Assembly: GCA_018224415.1 (NCBI GenBank)
Contig: JAGTUZ010000239.1
Span: 1 to 14,284 of the forward strand
Reading direction: 5' to 3'
Length of the DNA: 14,284 nt
DNA from: Bacteroidota bacterium
Lineage (GTDB): Bacteria; Bacteroidota; Ignavibacteria; SZUA-365
Both the position numbers and the translations under genes were made by a program. Of the stretch, positions 7,043-14,284 are shown piece by piece; position 1 is the first letter of the stretch, and each line of letters begins with the position of its first letter. The notes under the pieces were generated by a model that worked only from the letters and a program-made list of their open reading frames with translations, searched no databases and was not told where the DNA came from.

Positions 7043-8275
7043 TCACCGGAGACGGTGGGAATCTGCCTGCCGGTCGGTGAAAAAGATGGATTTGAGGGAA
7101 AGCAGCTTGAGCAGCGTGGAGACGGCGAAGTCCATCGAGGACTGCTGCTGCAAGAGGTCACCGATCACGATGTGCCCGGCATGCACGAGCGCGTCTTCCT
7201 GCAGCTCGGCGACGCGGTTGTTGACGCCGTGCCAGGTCGACTGCAGCCGGGCGCCGTAATTGGCGTAGATCTGATGCTTGATCAGGTTCTTGACGCGGGA
7301 GGACATCGCGAGTGCTTCCCGTCCGTGCCCGTTGTCCGAAAGGTCGATGGCCTTGATTTCGAAGGTGCGGTAGTCGCTGCGGGAATGGGTGTACACCGCC
7401 ATCTCGCGAATGTACAGCTCACTGTAACAGATCCACTTCGCCTGGCCGAGCACGTCGCCATCCAGCGTGCGATCCTCGAGGACGTAGTGCATCTTCTCGA
7501 GATAGGGATGGATCTCCACCGGCTCGTGCAGGTAGAGGTCCTCGAGCTGCCAGAGCAGGTTCTCCCGGTTCATGTACTGGCCCTCGGCCTTCAGGCGGTC
7601 GAGCACTTCGGCCAGCAGCAGGTCGTAGAAATTCGTGATCCTTCGCAGATGTCCGTGCAATTCAGGCGCGACATGGTGATCGAGGAAGAGTTGGTAGTTC
7701 CGCGTGCCGTACACTTCCCCCCGCCCATCGCGCGCGACCTCGAGCAGGTCCTCGAGCGCATCGTGCATGAAGCCCACCGTGCTGTACATTCGCTCGCCCG
7801 TGTCGTCCATGCCCATGGCGCCGACCACGGCGCCGACGCGGTTGAGATGCGCCGCGGAGGAGATGCCGCATTTGCGCTTGAGGTTGTGGGTGAAGAACAG
7901 CCCGAGCATACCGCGGACTTCATCGGCGTAGCGGCCGTAGAAGGGCACAAGCTCATCGACGTCGGGAAGCTCCCGGAACAGCAGGCGCTGCTGGAGCAGC
8001 TGGAAGTCGCGCGACTGATCGACGGTGCTGCGCGCGTCGGAGATTTCCGTCGAGGCTTGATGCTGCCGCCTGCGGGGTGTGCCGAAGTCCGCGGCATGTT
8101 CATCGATGAAGCGTCCGATCACGGCCGCCATGGCCTGCGCCTGTCGCACGCCATAGAGATCTGCGAGCAGGGCGGCGTCGGGGACTTCCCGGGCGAGGAT
8201 CTGGTCGAGCATGCGGGACGCCGTCGCGTACTGCGGGTTCGTCTGCATCTGTCGAATGGCGTTGGAATAACGCAT
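7043..8275 (-). CDS. standalone HD-domain protein resembling RelA/SpoT hydrolases
   Basis: A 410-residue soluble protein with no signal peptide or membrane segment. It carries an HD-type metal site like that of the (p)ppGpp hydrolase half of RelA/SpoT: H143, then H171-D172 within GFMHDALEDLL (E175 and D176 match the E-D pair of RSH hydrolases), then IKAIDLSDN (307-315), which aligns residue for residue with the RSH motif V-K-L-A-D-R-L-H-N and puts D311 at the third ligand. About 135 residues separate the HD pair from D311, roughly twice the spacing in SpoT. There is no synthetase, TGS or ACT domain. Residues 1-125 are helical and unrecognised. The start at 8275 is set by AGAGGTG about 6 nt upstream; the frame is open further but lacks a comparable site. 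It is last in the minus-strand cluster, 77 nt after mscS. Its substrate is unknown; a nucleotide phosphohydrolase is a reasonable inference only. Confidence 0.72.
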   Translation of the reverse strand: MRYSNAIRQMQTNPQYATASRMLDQILAREVPDAALLADLYGVRQAQAMAAVIGRFIDEHAADFGTPRRRQHQASTEISDARSTVDQSRDFQLLQQRLLFRELPDVDELVPFYGRYADEVRGMLGLFFTHNLKRKCGISSAAHLNRVGAVVGAMGMDDTGERMYSTVGFMHDALEDLLEVARDGRGEVYGTRNYQLFLDHHVAPELHGHLRRITNFYDLLLAEVLDRLKAEGQYMNRENLLWQLEDLYLHEPVEIHPYLEKMHYVLEDRTLDGDVLGQAKWICYSELYIREMAVYTHSRSDYRTFEIKAIDLSDNGHGREALAMSSRVKNLIKHQIYANYGARLQSTWHGVNNRVAELQEDALVHAGHIVIGDLLQQQSSMDFAVSTLLKLLSLKSIFFTDRQADSHRLR

Positions 8276-8325
8276 GCGGTGCACCTCTGGGTTTGCGCGG
8301 ACGATTCGCCGACACGGAGCATAGG

Positions 8326-8352
8326 CCCGCGCGGCGCTTGCGATCGCGCGGG
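8326..8352 (-). other. GC-rich hairpin directly after the mscS stop codon
   Basis: CCCGCGCG (8326-8333) pairs with CGCGCGGG (8345-8352) over an 11-nt loop, and on the minus strand the stem begins at the base right after the TAA of the channel gene. No T-tract follows, so it may be an mRNA 3' stabiliser or attenuating structure between the channel and HD genes rather than a classical terminator. Confidence 0.4.
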
Positions 8353-10275
8353 TTACTGCTCGTCCGTCTTTGCTCCTCTCGCGGGCGACAGGCTGGTCGG
8401 GACGTCGAAGGACACGGGCTCCTGCACGATGTCGCCCCACAGCGCGCGCACCATGGCCTCCGCTTCCCTGCGGCCGAGCAGCGCGGCCTCGGAAAGATCC
8501 GCCATCGATGCGGGCGCGCCCTCTTCGGTCATGGACATCGCCGCGAGCGCCTCGGCCGCCATGTCACCATGCTGTTCCGTCGCGGAAGCGTCGTCGTTCG
8601 CGCTTGTGGTGTCGCTTCCCGCTCGGACCGGGGGAAACGACGGCATCCCGCCGCCGCCGGGCGCGCTGGCGATGTGCAGGGTCTGCGTGGGGAAGGCGAA
8701 TTCGACACCGAGGCGGCGGGCGAGGCGGAGGATGTCGCCGAACAGGCGATGCCGCTCGCGCAGCTCCGTTGGCCAGTCGGGCGCCTCGTGGAAGACGTAT
8801 AAAAGGATATTCAGGGAGAAATCCGCGAATTCATTGAAATACACCATGTACATGTCCTTGCGCGTGTACGGGTGCAGGCGGATGAGTTCGCGGATGCCTT
8901 CGCAGAACGCGTCGATACGCTCAGGCGGCGTGTCGTACTGCACCCCCAGTTTCATGGAGATGCGACGATACCTCCGTCGGCCCAGGTTGTCGACCGCCGT
9001 GTTGACGAGCCGCGAATTGGGCATGGTAATCTGCGAATTGTAGAATGTGCGGATGCGCGTCGAGCGGAAGCCGACCTCCTCGACCGTACCCTCGAGATCG
9101 CCGACCTTGATCCAGTCGCCGATTTCGAAGGGCTTGTCGAACAGCACGGTAAGGGAACCGAACATGTTCTCGACCGTGTCCTTCGCCGCCAGGGCGAAGG
9201 CGATGCCGCCGATACCAAGACCGGCCAGCAGGCTGGTGATGTCGATGTCGAAGTTGTCTGCCACGAAGAGCAGACCGAAGGCGAGCACGATGATCTTGAG
9301 GCCACGCCGGATCATCGGGACGAGCAGATCGTCGAATTTCGATTCCGTCCTGCTGGCCATGCTGGCGAGATAGCTGGTGAGCAGGTCGACCAGGCGGTAT
9401 GCCGCCCACACGCCGGAACCGACGATGACGATCTGCGTCGCGAAAAACAGCACAGTCGCCGCCTGAATCGGCAGATCGAGCAACTGCATCAGCAGCGACC
9501 ACGACAGCGCCATGGCGAAAATACCCGTGGGTTTGATCAGCTGACGGTCGATTTCGAAACCCGCCGCAAGCCCGCCCCGCCGCAGCAGCCGCATCGTCCA
9601 TGTGCTGAACATCGTGACAACGATGCGCTCGACCATGATGCCGATGATGACAACAAGCAGGAGCGCGATCCATTGCCAGTTCTCGAGATACATCCCGCGC
9701 GTTCGCAGCGATTCCGGTACGTGGCTGCGTACCCAGTCGGCGAAAGTATCCGGCGCGACAGTGGTCTCCACGCCCTCCACCACCGCCCTGCCGCTCACCA
9801 GGTCGAGCAGGGCGGGGAGCGACGTCACCGTGCGCTGCGAGAAGCGCCATACCCCCGCGCTGTCTCGGCCGAGCGACACTTCCGCACCGGCCATGGGCTT
9901 GCGCCACAGGTACTGCGTCTCATCGCTGCGCTCCGGGATTTCCTCGAGGTCGACCAGTTCGTAGCGGTCGAGGAAGGACTTCAGGTCGCGTGCGATCTCG
10001 ATCCCACGCTGCTCCCGCAGCGCGGACGGGATGCCCGAAAGGTCGATGCAGGCCGTCGCCCGCGCGATGGCCTTCGAGGCCTCGTCCTCGTTCCCTGTCG
10101 ATGAATAGTCGATCATCGCCAGCAGGAAACTGCGGAAGGCGTCGCGGGGACCGCCGCGGTCGGGCGCGGACGCGACGGCATTCTCCGCGCCGCTGTCCGA
10201 CGTGTCGGGCTGCGGCTGTGCCGTGACGGGAATGGAGAGCAGGAGGGAACACAGGACAATGAAGATGGACATCAT
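8353..10275 (-). CDS. MscS-family mechanosensitive ion channel with periplasmic N-terminal domain
   Basis: A 640-residue inner-membrane channel that would open under membrane tension to release solutes. Residues 1-19 are a signal peptide (VTA-Q). Residues ~40-195 form a soluble, presumably periplasmic domain (RDAFRSFLLAMIDY, then ATACIDLSGIP and IARDLKSFLDRYELVDL) of a type found ahead of other large MscS proteins. Membrane segments lie at ~201-224, ~250-268, ~271-293 and ~325-341. The pore helix and beta domain are canonical: SLLAGLGIGGIAFALAAKD (348-366), ENMFGSLTVLFDKPFEIGD (369-387), GTVEEVGFRSTRIRT and the MPNSRLVN segment at 418-425. The C-terminal tail (~540-640) is low-complexity, Ala/Ser/Asp/Glu-rich and not part of the usual fold. 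The first of two adjacent ATGs is chosen, with GGTGG 7 nt upstream. The gene is 149 nt downstream of the exported glycosidase-like gene. Confidence 0.92.
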   Translation of the reverse strand: MMSIFIVLCSLLLSIPVTAQPQPDTSDSGAENAVASAPDRGGPRDAFRSFLLAMIDYSSTGNEDEASKAIARATACIDLSGIPSALREQRGIEIARDLKSFLDRYELVDLEEIPERSDETQYLWRKPMAGAEVSLGRDSAGVWRFSQRTVTSLPALLDLVSGRAVVEGVETTVAPDTFADWVRSHVPESLRTRGMYLENWQWIALLLVVIIGIMVERIVVTMFSTWTMRLLRRGGLAAGFEIDRQLIKPTGIFAMALSWSLLMQLLDLPIQAATVLFFATQIVIVGSGVWAAYRLVDLLTSYLASMASRTESKFDDLLVPMIRRGLKIIVLAFGLLFVADNFDIDITSLLAGLGIGGIAFALAAKDTVENMFGSLTVLFDKPFEIGDWIKVGDLEGTVEEVGFRSTRIRTFYNSQITMPNSRLVNTAVDNLGRRRYRRISMKLGVQYDTPPERIDAFCEGIRELIRLHPYTRKDMYMVYFNEFADFSLNILLYVFHEAPDWPTELRERHRLFGDILRLARRLGVEFAFPTQTLHIASAPGGGGMPSFPPVRAGSDTTSANDDASATEQHGDMAAEALAAMSMTEEGAPASMADLSEAALLGRREAEAMVRALWGDIVQEPVSFDVPTSLSPARGAKTDEQ

Positions 10276-10359
10276 CCGGAGTCCACCGTGGAATCGGGGG
10301 AGGATGGGGATCCTGTTGCCAGGAAGCATGCAGACTCGTGAGTTATGAGACAAGCGATA

Positions 10360-10387
10360 ACGCCGCCGGGCGGCGTGGAGAAATATA
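10360..10387 (-). promoter_or_regulatory. weak promoter-like element and hairpin before mscS
   Basis: In the 149-nt gap before the channel gene the minus strand holds TATATTTC (10387-10380), seven of eight bases of the Bacteroidota -7 element, but no clear upstream element. Just downstream, ACGCCGCC (10360-10367) pairs with GGCGGCGT (10369-10376). This could be a separate promoter with a structured leader, or a U-less terminator for the preceding gene. The evidence is thin. Confidence 0.25.
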
Positions 10388-10424
10388 CGGTTTTCGGCGA
10401 CGGGAGGATAGTCCTTTCCAGGCT

Positions 10425-12713
10425 TCACCGCCGTGCGAGCCGCGCGCGGGCGATGGCCTCGGCCGTCAGCACGTAGTCGGCACTGGTGCCAAGGGAGGGG
10501 AGGGCGCCATGGCAGTTGCCGGTCACCGGATCGACGAGTTCGGAAAGCAGACCGTCGTGGCGCAGTGCCTCGCGTGTCACCGTGGCGAACAGCCGCTCGG
10601 CGCGCGGGAGGTCGCCCGCGGCGGCATAGGCGCGTGCCAGGCGCAGCGCGAGCTGGGGACGGGACTGCCGAGCCATCCAGTCGCCGCCGGGTTCGGCGCG
10701 GTACAGGCCGCTGGTATCCTCGATCGCGAATCCGGATTCGACGGCGTCGAAGACGAATCGCCCTGCCGGCGATGACGCCTCCACCACAGCGTAGGTGACG
10801 GCATCCGTGATCAGGGGATGAAAGAGCCGCATCTCGAGCGCCGACAGGCTGTCGGCACGGTCGGCGGCGAGCACGCCGTCGATCAGTCCCTGCACGGCGT
10901 CGGCCGCCCGGTCGGCGGCCTCTTCGTATAAAAAGGCCTTGAGATCCTGTCCGATCAATGTCGCATGCCGCGCCGCGATGCGCAGGGCATGGGAGGCGAG
11001 CACGGTGCTGTAGACGCCGGGGAGACGGGAGAGCGGCGCGCCCCAGGGACCGTCGTCCTGCGCCAGCAGGCCGAGACTGTCGAGACGATACATCAGCACG
11101 TCGGCGACGTTGGCGGAGAGCCGCGGCCATTCGCCAGCGACGAACGCGCTGTCGGAGAAGTCCTCGCCGCGGGCAATGACATCCTGCCGCAATGATTCGC
11201 GCAGCGCGTCGACGGCGATGATGTAACGCGGCATGGCCTCGTAGCGCAGCACCGCCGCATCGGCGCGCGTCCATTGCCATTCTCCTCCACTGCCGTCGTA
11301 GCGCGACGGCGTGACGAGGTACGGAAAGCCCACGCCGAATTCCTCCCCGTACACATCGAAGAGCTTGTAACGGTCGTGCTCGGCGCGCCGCACGAAGTCG
11401 AGCGCCGCGACAGCGGGCTCGCGCCACCCGGCGGCACAGAAGGCCTCCGCGGCGAGCAGCATCGCGGCGGGATCGCATGCGGCCTTGCTCGGTGGTTGCA
11501 GCGCGGCGACGAATTGTCCTTCCCCGGCCCCGGCCTCGCGCACCTGCATCTGCCGCATGGTTACGAGCGCGCGGCGGTACACCGTTTGTTCGTCGGCGGA
11601 AAGAACATCCGGCAGGTAGCGCGTGCGGGCGACCTCGTCGCGCCACGCCTCGAGCTGCGTGGTCAGGGACCAGGCCTCCGCGCCGCGCTCGAGAAACTCC
11701 TCCATGTCACGGTCCACGAGTTCGGTGCAGCAGGAATGGTAGGCGAGCAGGTGGTAGGTGAAACGCGTGCCGTCGTCCTGCTCCTGCGTGCGCTCCTCGT
11801 AGCGCCAGTACGGACGGTCCATCACGAAGCGCAGGATGGCGGTGCGCCGGTCGTCGTCGCGCTGCCGCACGGCAAGCACGAGCAGCCTCACGCTGCTGCG
11901 CAGGGGATGGTAAAGGAAAATCTCGATGCCGTCGGCCTCGGCGGTAACGATGCCGCTGCCCTCGATATACCCAGCCCGACGCGGGCGGAACGGCATCGGT
12001 CCGGAGCCGTCGTCGAAATCCAGCGACAGGCCCGACAGCACGGTCTCGGTGGGGAGGTCGGGCGTGATGCGGTCGTAGAGATGCGGACGCGACCACAGCA
12101 GCGTGGCGCTGTCGGACGCCCAGGCCGAAACCATCACGCCGTTTGAAATGAACAGCGGCGGACGCTTCCGCGGTGCGTCGACGATCTCGTCGAGCACGCG
12201 GTGCATCGAGTCCGCCCGCACGATGCGGAAGATCGAACCCGTGATTCCCCCCTGGTCACCGGCGTCGAAGACGCGCACGGCGAGCAGGTTGTGTTCCTCG
12301 CGGATGAAGCGGGGAAGGGGATAGACGCGCAGGGATCGAAGCTCCGAGCGCACGGCGGGAGGGAATCCCCCCGTCTTCCCGACCATCACTCCGTTGAGGA
12401 AGGTCTCGTCGGCGTCGTCGACGCCGCTCATCACGAGCAGCAGCGAATCGTTGCGCATGGAGACGGGAATGCGGAAACGTACGCGATACCACGCAAAGCC
12501 GTCGAGCAGCGGGAATCCGTGTTCCTCCCACGCTCCCGGCACGGCGAGAAAACTCCACTCCAGTTCCTCGTCGATGTACTTGCTGCGCCAGACGTCGTCG
12601 TCGCCCGGACGGAACGCCGCCAGGCCCCGCAGGTCGATGGACGTGACGTCCTGTCCCAGGGCGGAAAAAGATAACGACAGCAGAAACAGAAAAAGGAAGA
12701 TCACGCGGCGCAT
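10425..12713 (-). CDS. secreted protein: GH2-type sandwich domain plus probable (alpha/alpha)6 barrel
   Basis: A 762-residue exported protein. Residues 1-20 are a signal peptide (LSFSALG-Q). Residues ~22-165 match the galactose-binding-like sandwich found at the N-terminus of GH2 enzymes: VPGAWEEHGFPLLDGFAWYRVRF (from residue 58), ETFLNGVMVGKTGGFPP and NLLAVRVFD. Residues ~185-345 are beta-rich and unrecognised. From ~370 the protein is helical, with a glucoamylase-like pattern: LSADEQTVYRRALVTMRQMQ, then GQFVAALQPP and AACDPAAMLLAAEAFCAAGW, where the R-D common in GH15-like barrels reads C-D. Further repeats of helices run to the end (LALRLARAYAAAGDLPRAERLF). It is likely a periplasmic carbohydrate-active protein, but no catalytic acid can be assigned and it may be non-catalytic. 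It starts 1 nt after the phosphorylase stop, so translation is probably coupled. Confidence 0.6.
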   Translation of the reverse strand: MRRVIFLFLFLLSLSFSALGQDVTSIDLRGLAAFRPGDDDVWRSKYIDEELEWSFLAVPGAWEEHGFPLLDGFAWYRVRFRIPVSMRNDSLLLVMSGVDDADETFLNGVMVGKTGGFPPAVRSELRSLRVYPLPRFIREEHNLLAVRVFDAGDQGGITGSIFRIVRADSMHRVLDEIVDAPRKRPPLFISNGVMVSAWASDSATLLWSRPHLYDRITPDLPTETVLSGLSLDFDDGSGPMPFRPRRAGYIEGSGIVTAEADGIEIFLYHPLRSSVRLLVLAVRQRDDDRRTAILRFVMDRPYWRYEERTQEQDDGTRFTYHLLAYHSCCTELVDRDMEEFLERGAEAWSLTTQLEAWRDEVARTRYLPDVLSADEQTVYRRALVTMRQMQVREAGAGEGQFVAALQPPSKAACDPAAMLLAAEAFCAAGWREPAVAALDFVRRAEHDRYKLFDVYGEEFGVGFPYLVTPSRYDGSGGEWQWTRADAAVLRYEAMPRYIIAVDALRESLRQDVIARGEDFSDSAFVAGEWPRLSANVADVLMYRLDSLGLLAQDDGPWGAPLSRLPGVYSTVLASHALRIAARHATLIGQDLKAFLYEEAADRAADAVQGLIDGVLAADRADSLSALEMRLFHPLITDAVTYAVVEASSPAGRFVFDAVESGFAIEDTSGLYRAEPGGDWMARQSRPQLALRLARAYAAAGDLPRAERLFATVTREALRHDGLLSELVDPVTGNCHGALPSLGTSADYVLTAEAIARARLARR

Positions 12714-12714
12714 G

Positions 12715-13617
12715 TCACACCCGCCGAATCAGCGCATGCAGGAGGCGCTCGAGACGCTCGGACGCCTGCGCGGCGACGGTGGTGACCTCTTCATGTGAGA
12801 CGACCTGTCGCACGGTGCGGGAAATGTTGGTGATGCAGGAGATGGCGAGGGAGGGTAGTCCGAGGCGCACCGCTGCGAGAACTTCGGGGGCGGTGGACAT
12901 CCCCACCGCCTGCGCGCCCGCGAGGCGATAGTAGGCGATTTCCGCCCGCGTTTCGTAGGTGGGACCCGAGCAGTAGCCGTACACGCCCTCGCGCAGGCGG
13001 ACCGTGCTCTCACGCGCGGCCGCGCGGGCCGCCGCAAGTTGCGCCTCGTCAAAGAGCGGCCTCGGCAGCGGGGATGCGAGTCCTGTGGCGTCCTGCGAGC
13101 CCGTGTCCCCGCGCTGCAGGCCGGAACCCATGCGCTGGAGGTCGAGACCCATGCGCTGCGCGGCCGTCAGCACGAGCACGTCTGTGACAAGCATGAGGTC
13201 GCCGGCCTCGAAGGACGGATCGAGTCCCCCCGCGGCGTTGGTCAGCAGCAGCGCACGAGCGCCCAGCGCCGCAGCGATCCTTGCCGGCAGGGCGGTTTCC
13301 GCGACGCTGTAGCCCTCGTAGCCGTGCGCGCGTCCCTGGAACAGCAGCAGCCGCCGTTCTCCCGCGCGGCCGAGCAACAGCCGACCACGGTGGCCTTCGA
13401 TCGTCGAGACCGGGTAGCCGGGAAGTTCGGATGCATCCACCACCGCCTCGATCGAAACCGTGTCGGCGAAACCGCCGAGTCCGGATCCCAGCACCACGGC
13501 CGCATCCACCGGCTCCGGGGCAAAGGCGCGAAGGGCCTGCAAGAGGTCGGCCGGCAAAACGAGCGCCGAAGGTGGCTGTGCGTGCGCTGCAGGGGGGATG
13601 TCGCGCGGACCGTTCAT
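12715..13617 (-). CDS. punA: purine nucleoside phosphorylase (trimeric PNP family)
   Basis: A 300-residue cytoplasmic enzyme that cleaves purine (deoxy)nucleosides with phosphate to give base and (deoxy)ribose 1-phosphate. Seen in order: the phosphate loop LGSGLGGF (43-50), GHRGRLLLG (75-83), QGRAHGYEGY (94-103), TNAAGGLDPSFEAGDLMLVTD (from 126), CSGPTYETRAE (216-226), VGMSTAPEVL (238-247), CITNIS (261-266) and SHEEV. All main phosphate and purine contacts of the family are therefore present. Two features are unusual: the D-H-I-N segment after GDLM reads DVLV, and the R-F-P-x-M-S loop that packs on the neighbouring active site is absent, replaced by an insert with a 7-residue repeat (QRMGxxL, ~154-175). 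The start at 13617 overlaps the transporter stop as ATGA, so the pair is translationally coupled. Substrate range could differ from that of standard PNP. Confidence 0.9.
   Translation of the reverse strand: MNGPRDIPPAAHAQPPSALVLPADLLQALRAFAPEPVDAAVVLGSGLGGFADTVSIEAVVDASELPGYPVSTIEGHRGRLLLGRAGERRLLLFQGRAHGYEGYSVAETALPARIAAALGARALLLTNAAGGLDPSFEAGDLMLVTDVLVLTAAQRMGLDLQRMGSGLQRGDTGSQDATGLASPLPRPLFDEAQLAAARAAARESTVRLREGVYGYCSGPTYETRAEIAYYRLAGAQAVGMSTAPEVLAAVRLGLPSLAISCITNISRTVRQVVSHEEVTTVAAQASERLERLLHALIRRV
13096..13158 (-). repeat. 21-bp tandem repeat inside the phosphorylase gene
   Basis: On the minus strand two 21-bp units beginning CAGCGCATGGGT (13158-13138 and 13137-13117) are nearly identical, and a third, decayed unit (13116-13096) shares only CAGCGC and a few later bases. 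They encode QRMGLDL, QRMGSGL and QRGDTGS. The length keeps the frame, consistent with an in-frame slippage or duplication event in a surface loop. Confidence 0.75.
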
Positions 13618-14284
13618 AAGCTGACGAGCACTCCGGCGATCGTGGCAGTCATGAGCGTGGCCAGCGTTCCGCCGAGCAGGGCGCGCAGGCCCAGCCGCGA
13701 GATGTCGGGACGCCGTTCGGGCGCCAGCGGACCGAGTCCGCCCATGAGGATGGCGATGGAGGAAAAGTTGGCGAAGCCGCACAGGGCGAAGGCGGTCATG
13801 GTGATGGCCTTGTCGCTGAACAGCACTCCGGACTTCAGCATCTCGGACATGTCGAGGTAGGCCACGAATTCGTTGAGCACCAGCTTGGTGCCGAGCAGGC
13901 TGCCGACGTGGAAGGACTCGTTCCACGGAATGCCGATGCCGTAGGCGACATATTGCAGCACGAGACCGAACAGCAGCTCGAGACTCAGTGGCTTGCCAAA
14001 CACGCCGAGCAGGAAGCCGTTGAAATCACCGATGCGGCCGACCAGGCCCAGCAGGTAGTTGGCCATGGCGATCAGGGCGATGAAGGCCAACAGCATCGCC
14101 GCGATGTTCAGCGCGAGCTTGAGTCCGTCGGACGCACCGCTCGCGGCCGCGTCGATAACGTTGCTCGCGTTTTTCTCCCGCGGCACGCGCACGTGGCCCA
14201 GCGTCAGCGGCTGACCGGTTTCCGGAATCAGGATTTTGCTGATGACCATGCCCGCGGGCGCGGCCATGATACTGGCGCCGAGCA
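13614..14284 (-). CDS. nupC: concentrative nucleoside transporter, CNT/NupC family (C-terminal part)
   Basis: The gene runs off the right edge, so only the last ~223 residues are visible. CNT transporters are inner-membrane symporters that import nucleosides with H+ or Na+. Landmarks: LGASIMAAPAGMVISKIL at the window edge, a cytoplasmic loop (PREKNASNVIDAAASGASDG), GIPWNESFHVGSLLGTK, LVLNEFVAYLDM, and the C-terminal FALCGFANFSSIAILMGG and LAPERRPDISRLGLRALLGG, followed by a final membrane helix. About five to six membrane segments are visible. An internal ATG at 14267 is not the true start, because the conserved family sequence continues upstream in frame to the edge. The stop overlaps the phosphorylase start by ATGA, so imported nucleosides would be handed to phosphorolysis by the next gene product. 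Confidence 0.93.
   Translation of the reverse strand, partial: LGASIMAAPAGMVISKILIPETGQPLTLGHVRVPREKNASNVIDAAASGASDGLKLALNIAAMLLAFIALIAMANYLLGLVGRIGDFNGFLLGVFGKPLSLELLFGLVLQYVAYGIGIPWNESFHVGSLLGTKLVLNEFVAYLDMSEMLKSGVLFSDKAITMTAFALCGFANFSSIAILMGGLGPLAPERRPDISRLGLRALLGGTLATLMTATIAGVLVSL

Noticed and set aside
7055..9043. A 662-codon plus-strand open frame
   Set aside because: It is antisense to the HD and MscS genes, both of which have recognisable motifs; the plus-strand translation has none.
8872..10104. A 410-codon plus-strand open frame antisense to the channel
   Set aside because: Its composition (His/Asp/Arg-rich) is typical of antisense GC-rich frames and the channel frame is unambiguous.
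10276..11646. N-terminal extension of the MscS frame upstream to 11646
   Set aside because: The upstream part is Arg-rich, overlaps the exported glycosidase-like gene, and the Met at 10275 has a ribosome-binding site and begins a proper signal peptide.
13618..13926. N-terminal extension of the phosphorylase frame to 13926
   Set aside because: It overlaps conserved transporter sequence; the ATGA start at 13617 fits the normal phosphorylase length.
1..14284. CRISPR array, tRNA, phage or transposon features
   Set aside because: No regularly spaced repeats with spacers, no cloverleaf-like sequence and no integrase or transposase motifs were found on either strand.

Overview
The window looks like a chromosomal piece from a GC-rich member of the Bacteroidota/FCB lineage (Ignavibacteria/Kapabacteria- or Rhodothermia-like would fit). 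Three things point there. The large surface protein at 3885-6968 ends in a type IX secretion (T9SS) C-terminal sorting domain. The gene at 1638 has a promoter with the Bacteroidota -7 element TAnnTTTG. Many proteins carry Bacteroidota-style signal peptides ending in A-Q. The exact taxon cannot be fixed from the sequence alone. No tRNA, rRNA, CRISPR array, integrase or insertion sequence was seen.

Layout. Left end (1-1638): a gene-free stretch with nested inverted repeats and an iterated ACGCTGG motif, then two minus-strand genes, a small ASCH-domain protein (605-264) and a DUF72 TIM-barrel protein (1638-775), the latter behind a near-ideal promoter. Centre left (1806-6968): two plus-strand genes for exported proteins, a compact GH106-like glycoside hydrolase and a 1027-residue T9SS-sorted adhesin-like protein with a vWA domain and six ~72-residue Cys/Trp modules. 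A 15-bp perfect hairpin with a T tail ends this unit at 6991-7028.

Right half (7043-14284): five same-strand minus genes, in transcription order a CNT/NupC nucleoside transporter (cut by the window edge), purine nucleoside phosphorylase, a secreted protein with a GH2-type sandwich plus a probable (alpha/alpha)6 barrel, an MscS-family mechanosensitive channel, and a RelA/SpoT-like HD-domain protein. The first three are tightly packed (ATGA overlap, then a 1-nt gap) and are probably one operon. Gaps of about 149 and 77 nt, each holding a hairpin, separate the last two, so these may be transcribed separately.

Function. The transporter and phosphorylase form a clear nucleoside uptake and phosphorolysis pair. 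Most other genes act at the envelope: two exported carbohydrate-active-like enzymes, a sorted surface protein and a tension-gated channel. The least ordinary items are the standalone HD protein, which has ppGpp-hydrolase-type motifs but no synthetase domain; a 21-bp tandem repeat and missing loop in the phosphorylase; the degenerate metal site in the vWA domain; and the nested hairpins at 36-115. No known defence or mobile system was recognised, and an undescribed system is not proven here.
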